Positions 10,193 to 21,327 of a stretch of 64,000 nucleotides of DNA are shown here, piece by piece. The number at the start of each line of letters is the position of its first letter. Positions within the stretch are counted from its first letter, which is position 1. Location of the stretch: the NCBI GenBank assembly GCA_002633005.1, contig NMRA01000638.1:73965-137964 (forward strand), written 5' to 3'. The position numbers were made by a program, and so were the translations under genes. This DNA is from Phoronis australis. Taxonomy: Eukaryota; Phoronida; Phoronidae. The notes under the pieces were generated by a model that did not search any database, was not told the origin of the DNA, and saw nothing but the letters and a program-made list of their open reading frames with translations.

Positions 10193-10891
10193 CTATTTTC
10201 TTCCTAACATCTACGAATGGCCTCTCGACACCAGTTAATTTGTTTTTCAGGTCAAACTTGACTGATGATTCTTTGTTGGCATCACACAGCTTCCTACACA
10301 AATCTCTGGCTTCCTTCAATGTGCGTTCTCGCATGGCCGCATCTTGTTCCATTCCCTCCACTGCTGCCATCTGCGCTTTCACAGCCTCTGGGTGGGAGCT
10401 GAGTGGGGTTACTTCCGCGGAAACCTTCTCTGTGGCAACCAACACCCACTCTTCCAACTCCTGCAGAGTGTCATAGAACTTTGAACTCAGGTCGAAGTTT
10501 AACTTAAGCTGGTCGCGTCTCTTGTTCAAATTCTCCTGCAGACCATCCCACTTCCTGTTAACATCATCCAGCTGACGGTTGATCTGTTTGGCATCCTCAG
10601 AGTCAGGCTCGCATCGATCTAGAATGGCAAGACCTAACTGGATAAACTGGTCATACTGAGGTTGGTGACTCGTCAGTTCATCTTGCAGGACCTGCACTTG
10701 CTCCAGTTGGTTACGCACCATTGATGGTTCTGTTGCAAGGGTACCAAGGACGCCAAATAGCTTTTCTTTTTGGGTTAGCCAGCGTACCAGCGAGTCATGC
10801 AATGTCTTGAAGCTGTTCAAATCCTTCACCATTGTCCTCAGGGCTTGCATACGCTCATCCGACGTTGACTTGAGACCGACCCACTTATCCT
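10193..10891 (-). CDS. MACF1/DST: Spectraplakin exon 15 (two spectrin repeats)
   Basis: 699 nt, 233 codons, phase 1-1. The acceptor is gtgtttccag|AGGATAAGTGGG, which makes the split Glu of LEDKW, and the donor AAAATAG|gtatga. It covers about two spectrin repeats: EDKWVGLKSTSDERM (helix C), LHDSLVRWLTQKEKLFG (helix A), DVNRKWDGLQENLNKR (helix C), and LEEWVLVATEKV (helix A). All signature tryptophans are present. This is the largest rod exon and the clearest evidence for the spectrin-repeat assignment. Confidence 0.5.
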
Positions 10892-11294
10892 CTGGAAACA
10901 CAAGTACCACTGCATCAAAAAGTACAGTACAATCGTTACCACAAAATGCCATTTTGAGTATGTGTTTTAACAAAGCGTGTACAAGTTAAATACTGGCAGA
11001 TAAATATCTTTGCTGTACAAACATGTTATCCCTCTAACACATTCTCAAGAGACTCTTTGACATGACATCTAAACTGCAAACAAGACTAAATATACTTTTA
11101 ACCAAGCTTGGCTAAGTCATCTAATTCTTAAAGCTTAAATGTCCATGCTACTTTACTACTGCTTTGGTTAGCATGAATAAGATTACTGATGGCAAAAAAC
11201 TTGAAAAAGCTAATAAGTTGGTCAAGTTACATTTTTAAACAATGCATTCCAAGCTTGGAAAACCTAGTTTCTCAGTAACCATGGTCGTAGAGGA

Positions 11295-11372
11295 GGCAGT
11301 GTGGCCTAGTGGGATAGGTGTCCACTTCCTTTACTAAAGGTTGTGAGTTTAAGTCCCACTGGGGCACACTGC
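11295..11372 (+). repeat. tRNA-derived SINE head or tRNA pseudogene
   Basis: GCAGTGTGGCCTAGTGGGAT resembles a tRNA 5' half with an A-box (TGGCCTAGTGG). GTGAGTTTAAGTCCCAC folds as a T-arm with a B-box-like loop. The ends GCAGTGTG and CACACTGC pair over 8 bp as an acceptor stem. The anticodon arm is poor, so a working tRNA is unlikely. A SINE adjoining the following dispersed repeat is the best reading. Confidence 0.5.
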
Positions 11373-11429
11373 TAGATCCTTGAGTCAGGTCTCTAGCTCC
11401 TGAGCTCAATTTACCTGTATATTACTAAA

Positions 11430-12173
11430 GCACAAGAAGAGCAACATGGAGCGTTGAAATGCGCCCACGAATGCATCTCAAACGGTGTGCTTCTAGGATT
11501 GTTTATTTGGAACATAAAAATGGCCACTAGATGGTGCAAAATACGTCAAATCCATCTGAAAACTGGTATGTGTCATCAAAGCTATTTATCAAATTTCATA
11601 AAAATCTGTAAAGGAACTTCTGAGAAACCGAGAAAAACGTAAAAATGAAACTGCCACTAAGAGGGTATAGGCGCAAAAAAAAACTGCCACTAAGAGGCGC
11701 CACGGTAGATAATGACAGCAAAAAATCATTGCCAGACTTCCTCTTCACATTAGGAACATACATGCCAATTTCCACAATCATCCTAAGAGTGGTCTGGTTG
11801 ACAGAGGGGCAGATGCCAAAAAACAGACTCAAAAACAGTAAAAATGACCACAAGATGGCACAAAATGCCTCGAATTTAACCGAAAACCGGATGATGGCGT
11901 CACGTCACTAATAGATGCCTATCTGCCAAATTTTATGAAAATCCATTGACGACTTTTAAGATACAAACTAAAATTCCCACTAGGGGGCAAACCAGTAGCC
12001 CGATCCGTCTGAATGTCGTTAACCTCTGTTGTCAACTTCATACAAATACACCAGAAAAATTCAATAAAGATCATATAGAGCGTTTAAGAGATAAAGTCAT
12101 GGACGCAAAAACAAACAAAACTACCATTTAGGAGGCGCCACAGTAGTCGCCCTCTTCACAGTAAAAACATATA
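11430..12173 (+). repeat. CCACTAGG-family dispersed repeat, left part
   Basis: Left part of a ~1.2-kb repeat also present at 33,470-34,700 and 61,746-62,985. All three start with a GTTGAAATGCGCCCAC-like sequence. It carries repeated CCACTAGRKGGC-type 14-mers (for example 11,524 and 11,977). It is interrupted at 12,173 by an inserted element and resumes at 13,714. No coding capacity seen. Confidence 0.5.
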
Positions 12174-13713
12174 CCGTATTCGCCGTAATAACTGCCCAGG
12201 GCGCTTAGAAAGTCGGTTTCAGAGGGGCACTTATTATAACCCAAGGCCGTTGAAAATCAGTCTCCGAAAAGGGAAGCTAAGATTCATCATATTTACGCTC
12301 TGTGACATATCTGTAATCTATGAAAGACTTTCTACAAAAACCGTGGTGCATTGCTATCAAACTTTGCTGCTAAACTAAGATCATTTTACAGAAAATTGTG
12401 CTGAAATCCCAGGGCGAAAATTTGCCTACTCCCTGCCTCGCAATCGTCGATATGGCGACTTGAATGCTTGAATAAAAATACAGTTTCGACTCAAGCAAAT
12501 TACCTGAAATCCTCCTTAAGTTTTCCAAGTAGCGTCGCTAAGATTTTTAAGTTACCGTGGAGTTGGGATCACCGCAGGTTTAAGTACAAATATGTGCTAC
12601 ATCGTGCCATCTACATGTATGATTGGCAACATGAGAAAAATGTCTGGACGAACACACATGTTGTTGTCACGTGACGTTTGTTTTGAAGTTGTCTGCGTTT
12701 GTGCGTAAGCGAGTGTGTGCGTGTCACCAGAGTTCATTTGCCAGAGCAGAGACCGTCTTTTGGCCAAAGCCATGCAATCTAACGAGCTAGATGTGCATTG
12801 CATCTAAAGAAGTTTGCACAAACAGTAAGCATAAACCAGAGCATGTTTCATTCAGCACTTGCCGGTTTCATGTGCTAAAAACGTTTGTCATTTGGCTCGC
12901 TAAGGCCATATTAGTCGCCGTGTGGCTGGATGCGTACGTGACTATCTGACAGTTATTTTTTCAGAGTAAGGGTGTGTAAGCATTCAGTCAGTGGTCATTT
13001 TATCGGATATTTGGCTTAAAAACACCAATTATTGTTAATCGAACAATTCATTTTAAACATAACGAAAACATTTTTTATAGTATGAGAAACTGTTGGAAAT
13101 TAGTGCCAATATTCATTTCTTGCCGATGCTATGCTACCCGTTTCATGAATGGATAGTTCCTGACTAATGCCTTTGATGACAGATTCATGTATGTAGCGCG
13201 TGCTTCCTGAACACGTGCTTTTATCACTGGCCAAGCCATAGACATCTTAATATGATTCTACGGGCCAAGCTTTTTATTAGTCTTTGATTCGCGGTTTTCA
13301 CGTGCAGGCCTTCAAAGAAATTTGGATTCCTGTTGAAAGCGGGAAATATATACAATGCAATGTCGTAGACAAGTACACTACTTCTGTTCTGAAAGGCCAG
13401 ATCATTGGTCCTTGCAATATCAGCAGAACTTATGTGTTCGTTTTGAGGCATGGCGCAAGTTTGAAGTGTATAGCCACGGCTAAATACCAACATAGCAGCA
13501 AGGCTCGTGGTCTACAAATTCTGCAAACAATGATTTTTTTCAGGACTGTCCGATATTATTGATAAATTGAAGACGTTACTGTAGAATTTTAGGACTGTAG
13601 CTAAGGCATTTTTCGCACGTACACATTCATGGACTGGGCGCTTACTTTAGCAAAGTCTGAAAACGCGTGGGGGGCGCTTATAGGGGCATGGGTGCTTATT
13701 ACGGTGAATACGG
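12174..13713. mobile_element. Non-autonomous TIR element, family A copy 1 (1,540 bp)
   Basis: Terminal inverted repeats CCGTATTCGCCGTAATAA and TTATTACGGTGAATACGG, one mismatch, flanked by TA on both sides. The ends carry repeated GGGCGCTTA motifs. The insertion is confirmed by comparison: the flanking dispersed repeat is continuous in other copies at exactly this point (after an AACATA motif). No transposase reading frame is visible. A related copy is at 39,645-41,108 and an internal fragment near 56,230-56,580. The superfamily is not assigned. Confidence 0.5.
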
Positions 13714-14120
13714 TACGCATTTTTTCAAAATCATAACGAGAGCAATTTTGGTTGATAGAAGGTCAGACACCAAAAAACAAACTCAAAAAACAGTAAAAAT
13801 GACCATTAGGTGGCGCAAAGTACCTCGAATCCGTCAGAAAATGGGAGGATGGCATCATCTCACTAATAGATGCCTAACTGCCAAATTTTATGAAAATCCG
13901 TTGAGGACCTCCAAAGATAGAGGTAAGCGCAAAAAACAAAAATTGCCACTAGGGGGCACACGAGTCGTGGGAGAGCTCCGAAATTTGTTGTTGTCCGTTG
14001 TCCCCTTCATAGGAACACACCCGCTAAATCTCATCAAGATCCTGTGAGGAGTTTAGGAGATACAACTGCGGACGCTCAGACAAGGATGATGACAACATGC
14101 AACCACATAAAAATAAGAGC
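13714..14120 (+). repeat. CCACTAGG-family dispersed repeat, right part
   Basis: Continuation of the repeat interrupted at 12,173. It contains a perfect CTCF-like 14-mer CCACTAGGGGGCAC at 13,946-13,959 and a near match at 13,803. It ends with the same kind of tail (GCAACCACATAAAAATAAGA) as the copy at 62.9 kb. Confidence 0.5.
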
Positions 14121-14722
14121 ACAAAAAACGTTCCAGGTCATCGGTGTAATGGGCCCACTGGAGTGGCCAGCGCACATCTGGTGCGTGTACCAGACCGCCT
14201 GCACTTATTTTTTTTGTAATCATTGCCGTGCAACTTTGAGCAAGTCTGCTAGCCAGAAACATGTTTTAAGCTGACCATCTTCAGCGTATTCTGCCACAAA
14301 GCAAAGCCGATGTGGTCCCATTTGCTCAAGTGTACTAAAATAAATATGCCTGTCATGTTGATACTAAGGTTATGAGCACTTAGTTTAAGCCTTGAATAAG
14401 ATGCACCAAAAAAGCTTGAAAGATATTGGCCAAGTTTGAATAAGGTTGTGCACTTTTTAGCTTGAGATGTACAGATAGTAAGGCTTGTCCAAATATGATG
14501 AATTCAATATAGTAAAGGAATGAGACATTAAATACCAGTATGTAGAAAATAGCACTTTTCAAAATAGTTTTCTAGTTGAAAATTGGTGAAATTTCAACAA
14601 AACAATTTGACAAAATTTCAAAACACTGACTACAAGTTGTATGAAGCCTTCGCCACCTTTTCTGCAAACTGTTGTGTGTACAACAGCGCCAATCACAACT
14701 AAACAGTGATGATAGCAATTAC

Positions 14723-14852
14723 CAAGTTGTCTGAGTTGTGTGTGCATACTGTCCAAGCCTGGCACCTTCTCCTTGTACTGTGTCAGTTCCTGCATTTTAT
14801 GACGGATACTGTCCACGACGTGTTCCTTGCTACACAGCTCCTGATGGAAGTT
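14723..14852 (-). CDS. MACF1/DST: Spectraplakin exon 14 (spectrin repeat)
   Basis: 130 nt, in phase 0 and out phase 1. The acceptor is ctaatttcag|AACTTCCATC and the donor CAACTTG|gtaatt. The peptide runs from NFHQELCSKEHVVDSIRHKM through EKVPGLDSMHTQLRQL. It is the B helix region feeding into LEDKW of exon 15, where the split codon forms Glu. The first 12 codons precede any usable start codon and come from the acceptor. Confidence 0.5.
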
Positions 14853-15717
14853 CTGAAATTAGAGTCCACATGTTAACAATAACTAATTCAAAATTTGACT
14901 AACTTTTAAGTATAATATCTCAGAAATGGCTAATCAGATTCTAACGAAACTAACAGGTATTTAATTTCCAAAATGCCATTAAAAATTGTTTTTAAAATGA
15001 TCCACTCCTGCATAAGATGCTATCAAAAACAGGACTTTCAAAACTTTAAAAAGAAACCCAACTGTTACATAAAACGAAACCGAAATAATTTAGAAAACAG
15101 TACAGCTTTTTTGAGATTTCACCATGTTTATTTCAGAAAGCATTAGGTCATGTTACTGATAACCATTTGTTTGCAAAGAATATGCTTTTCTTTATTGTTT
15201 AATTTTACTAGAAAATACTTCACCATGCGATCACATCAATAGCAGATTGGCATAATCTGAAGAATTTAATTCATCAGGCTTTCCATTTGGCTAAATACAA
15301 TGGCACAACAATAAGGTTATACATAACCTGAATATTATTAAATGCTTCGTATTGAATGAAGAAAACAAGTTTTGCATACAAAGGCATTTCATTTTGTGAC
15401 CACAATTACGATAATTTATGCTCATCTTCCAAGACTTGAGGTACAATTAACTGATGGACACAAGGAACTAAGATTAAGGTAAGGCTTGTTAGTTAAGTAC
15501 CACGAGAAATGTAACCAAGCTTTACATCTACTCAGAGGACAAGTTTGTTGAATGCTGCCTAAAAAAACTCCATGTTCTGTTGAACAGCTATCGCTGATGA
15601 CAGGCTGGCTGCGAATATACTCTGCTTAACATGTGCAATACTCTTCAACAAAAATTAAAAATTTTGTAAACGAGACATTACAAACTTTCCATGCCTGCAG
15701 GGACAAATTCTCCTTAC
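14853..15717 (-). other. Intron 13
   Basis: 865 nt, AT-rich, GT-AG. No repeat recognised. Confidence 0.5.
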
Positions 15718-15953
15718 CTGGTGTTCCTTCAACAGATTCTCTGCCTCCTCTCTGTTCCCTGGGACCTTGTCTGTAGGATGTTGTTTTTGTTCTGTAGTGT
15801 CTAGCCACCGCAGCAGGCTCTCCACATCTTGCAGGTACATTTTGACATTCTGCAATGTTGTGTCGAGCTCATGTTGCCTGTCAGCAAGTCGATCGCCGAT
15901 GATCTCGTATCGTTGGTTCAGGTCCAGTAGCTGTTGCTGAACTTCAGACATCT
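15718..15953 (-). CDS. MACF1/DST: Spectraplakin exon 13 (spectrin repeat)
   Basis: 236 nt, in phase 1 (split Glu) and out phase 0. The acceptor is gtgtttcctcag|AGATGTCTG and the donor CACCAG|gtaagg. Helix C is LLDLNQRYEIIGDRLADRQH. Helix A is VKMYLQDVESLLRWLDTTEQ with Trp. It resumes the rod directly after the linker exon 12. Confidence 0.5.
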
Positions 15954-16287
15954 CTGAGGAAACACAATGCAACGTAAGTTACAAAAGCAGATGAAATGAC
16001 TTGGTAGACCAACTTGGACATGTTTTATCTCTACTAACAAACCGTTTACTTCACACATTTTGTAAGAGGAAGACAACAAACTTACCTAGGTTGTCAAGCA
16101 ATTAATATTTCTAATAATTTGCTAAAAACATTTGCCAATTGAGAAAATTTATAGCGCAGAACATGTAAATTAGCAATGCTCTACATACCCATTGTCGGAA
16201 TGAAACATTTCCCACATTTTATAAGTACCACAGTTTGCAGAATTTTATTCAGATACTTGGCATTTGTATACAATCATACTAACTCAC
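15954..16287 (-). other. Intron 12
   Basis: 334 nt, GT-AG, AT-rich. Nothing else recognised. Confidence 0.5.
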
Positions 16288-16443
16288 CTTCGTATGCCAT
16301 GAAGTTGTCTGCTGAACTCCTGTTACTGCTAATGCCAGACTCACTTGACTGCGTGGCTAATAGTGCTGCTGGTCCCATAGGAGAGGTGGGCGAGGGTGAA
16401 CGCAGCCTCATGGGTGAGCGGAAGCCAGAGAGACGGCGAACTC
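16288..16443 (-). CDS. MACF1/DST: Spectraplakin exon 12: Ser/Arg/Pro-rich linker inside the rod
   Basis: 156 nt, 52 codons, phase 1-1. The acceptor is ttgtactgcag|GAGTTCGCC and the donor TACGAAG|gtgagt. The peptide contains RRLSGFRSPMRLRSPSPTSP, then a Ser-rich stretch ending NRSSADNFMAYE. It is not helical like its neighbours and is basic, with several Ser-Pro sites. It interrupts a spectrin repeat between exon 11 (which ends in an Arg/Gly/Ser tail) and exon 13. Because it is a symmetric exon, skipping would keep the frame. It is probably a phosphorylatable, alternatively spliced hinge. It has no long open frame starting at Met. Confidence 0.5.
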
Positions 16444-16777
16444 CTGCAGTACAAACAGTGCAATTTTAGAACATAGATCTGGGAAGGTCAAAGATGAAGC
16501 ATTTGATGTGTGAGAAAGTGCCATCTGGACATAATATGTAGCTTTCACACACTAATTTTCATTTCTCAGTATTCAACAATTGCTTTTCTCTATCTTGTTA
16601 AAAATTTTGTCTACTAAGAGCTGGTGTTTTATCCTATTCAAACCACAGGAATAATGGACACAGTTACAAGACACTGAAGAACTCTTAGACAACTATGATA
16701 GCTCTCTGTCATCATTTAATGGATGTCAAACGAATAAATGCCCTTGTGCAAAAGGCTAACTGAGAAAAAAAACTTAC
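16444..16777 (-). other. Intron 11
   Basis: 334 nt, GT-AG. Nothing else recognised. Confidence 0.5.
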
Positions 16778-17060
16778 TTGAGCCTCGCCTGACTGTTGGC
16801 ATTGTTGCAGTAGCTGGGTCATCACCACGGTTAACATTTTCCAGTGTACTAGCTGCCTCATTCATTTCCTCCATCTTAGGCATGAAATCCTCATAGGACC
16901 TCAACAACGGCTGAAGTTCATCCACCTGCTCCTCGAGGGTGTCCATCTCCACGGCCACTGGCTTCAGACGATCAATCTTCGTTTCCATACCGTCCAGCCA
17001 TTTGCCTACATCTGCCTGCATCGCATCCAGTTTGCTGCTGTGTTGTTGGCGAAAATCCAC
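16778..17060 (-). CDS. MACF1/DST: Spectraplakin exon 11 (spectrin repeat)
   Basis: 283 nt, in phase 0 and out phase 1. The acceptor is ctatttaacag|GTGGATTTTC and the donor GGCTCAA|gtaagt. Helix A is LDAMQADVGKWLDGMETKID, with Trp. Helix B follows (MDTLEEQVDELQPLLRSYED), then an acidic stretch and the tail TMPTVRRGS that begins the Ser/Arg linker of exon 12. Confidence 0.5.
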
Positions 17061-18039
17061 CTGTTAAATAGCCAACATAAAAAATTATACAGGTAACCTC
17101 TTTGGTAAGGACAGAGAAGGTGCAATGAAGAGCATCAATGTGCGTCCACCATGTGCATTGGTGAGAAAAGTTGCTCAAGTTCTTCAAAATCGGTTGGCAT
17201 TTCGCCATAGGAAGACATACACCACTTTTCAGGGTGATCCATCAAAGAACTAAGTAGATAATGAGGTAGACACAGAAAACACACAATTTTAGGAAATTTC
17301 ATCTACTGCAAATCTTCCCCAACTAGCGACACTGAAGTTATCTTGTATGCTAGTAAACATCTGGCGAAATCACAAATAACTTGGATATGTTTAACTTGGG
17401 CCCAGAGTCAAATCTTCTAACTCAAGACTCGACTTGAAACTTAACCAATCATGCCACATTTTTTGAGAAAAAAATATTTACCTGAAGTGCGCCGTGTTAT
17501 AGGTCAATGTTCGAGTCTAGTTTCAAGTCATATTTTAATTGGTGACTTTAAATTTCAGAATGGTGGTGGCACTTGCCTTAAAATGTTTTGAACAAAAATA
17601 CTGAAAATCTAAATTACAATTTGATACATTTTGAGGCTCACCTTCACTACATGATAGTTGTTTGGTTGAATACACACCAAAAAGAATGTTGCTGTGAAAT
17701 GTGCCTACAATTCTAGTGAGATCGACTGACTAATGTTGTTCATTAAATTGTGTACAAGTTACCTACTTATAAGTGATTCTATCAGGAATTTACAACGCGA
17801 CAACCGTTCTCCACACAGTTGAACAATGACACCAGCACTGCTGACTGAAGAAGATTTGCAGAAGATGAAATCTCCGAATTGAAATACAGACATATTCAAA
17901 AATCAACAGCATCCATGTTCTGAACAGAAACACATAAGTCAAAGTTCATGAACATAGATCAAGGAACAATGATGCTTATAATCTAAAGAGGAAATGTTGA
18001 CCATGACATTATATCTGCACTTATAATCAGTTTGCTCTC

Positions 18040-18420
18040 TTAAATAACACCAGATATGCCAAATTTTATGATGATTATTCAAGCGGTTTACCGAATAGGG
18101 AGGTGGATACAAAAGACAGGAACAAAATAATAAGAATGGCCACTAAGGGCTAAGGAATACACCAGGTCCGAAACTTTGCAGGTGTTGTCATCTTTGACAT
18201 AGAAACATATTTGCCAGATTTCAAAAATATCTTAAAAGGAACTAAGGCAGAGCCTAATTAAAACAAAATGGCCCCTAGGGCCACCACAATCACCCATTTA
18301 GTCCAAAAATCAATGTCAGCAGAGATCTTCTGAATAATATCACATCTGGCAATTTCAGAATGATGTCAGCAGCAGTCGGATCAACACATCAGTAAAATTT
18401 CATCAAGATTCGTAGTTGTA
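18040..18420 (+). repeat. Diverged CCACTAGG-family repeat fragment
   Basis: It shows the same architecture as the better copies: a GCCAAATTTTATGATGA-like motif, then AATGGCCACTAAGGG, later AAATGGCCCCTAGGGCCACC. It is much more degraded than the copies at 33 and 62 kb. The assignment rests on motif order only. Confidence 0.5.
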
Positions 18421-18880
18421 CTCTGCGTTGCTCGAACAGCTAGAAAAAATACGGACACTCAACTGTCTTTTTTACAATCCCTAAGGACGTTGGGATTCGG
18501 AAGTGTTGGGTCCTTGCCATACGCCACGACGAAGGAAAATGTGTCCATGTAAAATTTTTATCTGTTTTCGAATCATAATTTGTCGCATCTCGGATGCCGC
18601 CATAGCAACGAGGACAGGAGAATCTTCGGCCAGACAGGCTGTGTTTTCATGACTATGGATTGAAGTGTGATGCATTCTTCTTTACAAAAAGGACAGGGCC
18701 CTCAATCCCTCAAATTTGGGGCTAAATATTGGCCCTATTCCCCTCTCAAAAATATTGAAAAATAACACGAAATTCCCGGTCCCGTGAGGCCTAAAAATTC
18801 CCTTTGAGTAATTTCACTCCAACAGTTCAAATCACCTGCCTGTGACCACAGAGGTGACAATTTGAAAAAGTACAAAATCA

Positions 18881-19502
18881 TAGGCGGATTTAGGGGGGCC
18901 CGGGCCCCTGGCCCCCCCCTTGACTGCCGCAAGCAAGATAAACCAGCAAAACGTGAAGCAGAAGGACTGCCTGACTATACTGAGTTCGAGCTAGGACCGG
19001 TAGCGGACGAGGGGGGAAAACACGTTACGTTTTTTTTAGTCCAACGACAGATTTCCTTAACAGAAGGTACACTTCCTCGGCGCTTGCAACATCCGGGCCG
19101 CCGGCGTGCATACAATCGCGCTTTGCTCGCTTCTCCGAAGATGTAGGGCCCCCCCTCATGGTAGATCAGCCACTGAAAATGCTACTTGAGACAGAGCTAT
19201 GAGAGCTTGCAACAGGGCAGGGTGCTATTGATGGTGATCGGGAGGTCAGTAGATTTTTCACTGACCCGTCACTCGGCGAAACGTTCCCCTCTCAGAAGGC
19301 CGCACAGGCCTCTTTCCCCTAGGATATGAACGAGACCTCTGAAGAAACATGATAACCATGTTTGTTCCAGGGGGGCTCCAGGACTTTGATTTGGGGGGGT
19401 TTGGCAAGGCAGAGTATTAGCCAGGATTTTGCCCGTCAGACATTCGCGCTCCTTTAGGGGGGGGGGGGGCATGGCCCCCTTGGCTCCCCTCTAAATCCGC
19501 TA
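18881..19502. mobile_element. Putative TIR element with G-rich ends (~620 bp)
   Basis: The left end contains GCGGATTTAG followed by a G run and then C-rich sequence. The right end has a G run, C-rich sequence and CTAAATCCGC, the exact inverse. No clear target duplication. The open frames inside look meaningless. Probably a non-autonomous DNA transposon; the class is not assigned. Confidence 0.5.
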
Positions 19503-20688
19503 CTGCGTTCTGTCCAGTTAACTGAAATTGAGCTCTAAAACGAGGTTATACGAAAGAATTGGGTGTTTTAATTTTAAAATTCAACTTAGTCGAGATTGAT
19601 ATTTGAAAAATATAACACATGAAAAAGATGTATTTATTAAAACCAAGAAAGCAGAATTGATGGTCATATAATTTTTATTTTCAATTGCGAGCCTGGTTTT
19701 TTATCATAATCAAAACATACATTTAATAACATCAAGTATTATTTCGAATCAATGACAAATCAACTGTTAGCCCCGGTAGTGCCTACCTCACCAGGGCCTA
19801 GGCTATGCTTGATGTTAATACTCTTGATCAACAAATTAAACCAGATGTGACTTATTGCACATGACAGCAAAATGCTATGAGCCACCACTGTCGAATACAT
19901 CTTCAACTCGTCAACAATACGACCAGATGACCTAGTTCGCGACCAGATGACCTGGTTCGTGTAGAAAGCATTTTTATCAAGAATTTATTAGAAGAAACGT
20001 AACCTTGCATTCAGCATGATACCTAATCCGTAACACTACGATCGCCACAATTTGGTCATGTTTACTTTTCATGTTTCGAACCTAGTTTTCCGGAAAAAAT
20101 TATATCCTTTCGTCAGGCAACTATTTGGTGCATTGACTTGTTCTTTAACTGTATTTTTCTACGTCTCTGTGGTTAATTATTGACACATTTTTTAAGATCT
20201 AATATTCAGGTTGGACTCCAAAGACCGCCCATTTAACTCACGCAATGTAAATTTCCACTTTGTTTATCGCAGTGAGCCTTGCTTTGGATTTTAATGTCCG
20301 CCACGTGAATTGGATCTATATGGATGTACATGGAGACATAAAAATGTTAGACCTAAAATCCAATTCACAGGAGGCCAAAATAAGAAAATTAAACGAGGAG
20401 TGTTCCAGTAAAAAACGTACGGGAGAGGGGAGGCACTTTCATTTTTTACCCACCATCCATATTTTTCTTTTATTTCTCCAACCCACCACCTATAATTTTT
20501 AATTAGGTTGAAATATAAAATGCAAACACCCATAACCTTTTTAAATTATGCTTGAATTATACATGATAATGTACTATTCTCTTAAGATATTTTCGGTCTT
20601 CAGTGTTTCAGCACAAAGTTGTATTTTAAAGGTCATGTCATCTTTGAGACACTAATTTTAGTGCATTTGTCTTGAGAGTGCCACGTAC

Positions 20689-21327
20689 CTGTACTTGTTT
20701 CTCGCGCACCAGGTCTTCCAGCTCGCGCCAACTGCACTCTAGGCTGTTGAGAGCATCCTTAATACTCGCATGCTGGCCTGTCTTAGCATTACTTTTCAGC
20801 ACTGTTGCCTGCTCTCGCACGTCATCCATTCCCAGCTCTTTACCAGTCTTCTCCTTAGCAACAGCCGCCACAGTGGCAGCAAATTTATCTGTGTCCATCT
20901 TGGAAGTGTCAGGAGATTCAAGAATGTCCACACTGGTAACAATCCAATCATGCAACTGATCCACTGATGCATGGAAATCAGAAAGCTGGGTAGAGATATC
21001 TTCAAGATCTTTATTACGTGTTTCGCATCGTTTTATAACTGCATCAAACCGTGTGTTCAAATCTTCAAGTTTTTCTCCAATTGCTTTGGCCATCTTTTCA
21101 TCACAGTTTTCTAGTAGTTCCCTTGCATTTGCATTCAGTGACACTTTTGACAATTTGTAGCTCTCGACGTCACCATCAAATATTTTGAACTCCTGGATCT
21201 GTTCATTGAGGTTCTCCTTGTTCAGACTAACAGGTTTCATAATGTTCAGGGTTGACTCAGCATTCTTCAGCCACACTAAGAGTCCATCAATACCTTCCTG
21301 CACCCCCTGGGACTGAACCATGGCAGT
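20689..21327 (-). CDS. MACF1/DST: Spectraplakin exon 10 (two spectrin repeats)
   Basis: 639 nt, 213 codons, phase 0-0: two repeats of ~106 residues. The acceptor is gttttttcag|ACTGCCATGG and the donor GTACAG|gtacgt. Visible motifs are helix A GIDGLLVWLKNAESTLN, helix C KLEDLNTRFDAVIKRCETRN, helix A VDQLHDWIVTSVDILES, and helix C LNSLECSWRELEDLVREKQV. The helix C of the first repeat has Phe in place of Trp. Confidence 0.5.

Larger units (their letters stand above)
10892..14722 (-). other. Intron 14 (3.8 kb, repeat-filled)
   Basis: GT-AG intron. It holds a tRNA-like SINE piece, then a CCACTAGG-family repeat that is split by a terminal-inverted-repeat element (separate entries). The remainder is AT-rich without recognisable features. 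Phase 1-1 across it means no exon need be missing. Confidence 0.5.
17061..20688 (-). other. Intron 10 (3.6 kb)
   Basis: GT-AG, phase 0-0. It contains a weak, diverged CCACTAGG-family stretch (about 18,040-18,420) and a G/C-run-rich inverted-repeat element at 18,881-19,502. The rest is AT-rich without recognised features. Confidence 0.5.

Noticed and set aside
11295-11372. Functional tRNA gene
   Set aside because: The anticodon arm does not fold into a standard 5-bp stem with a 7-base loop and the T-loop is non-consensus.
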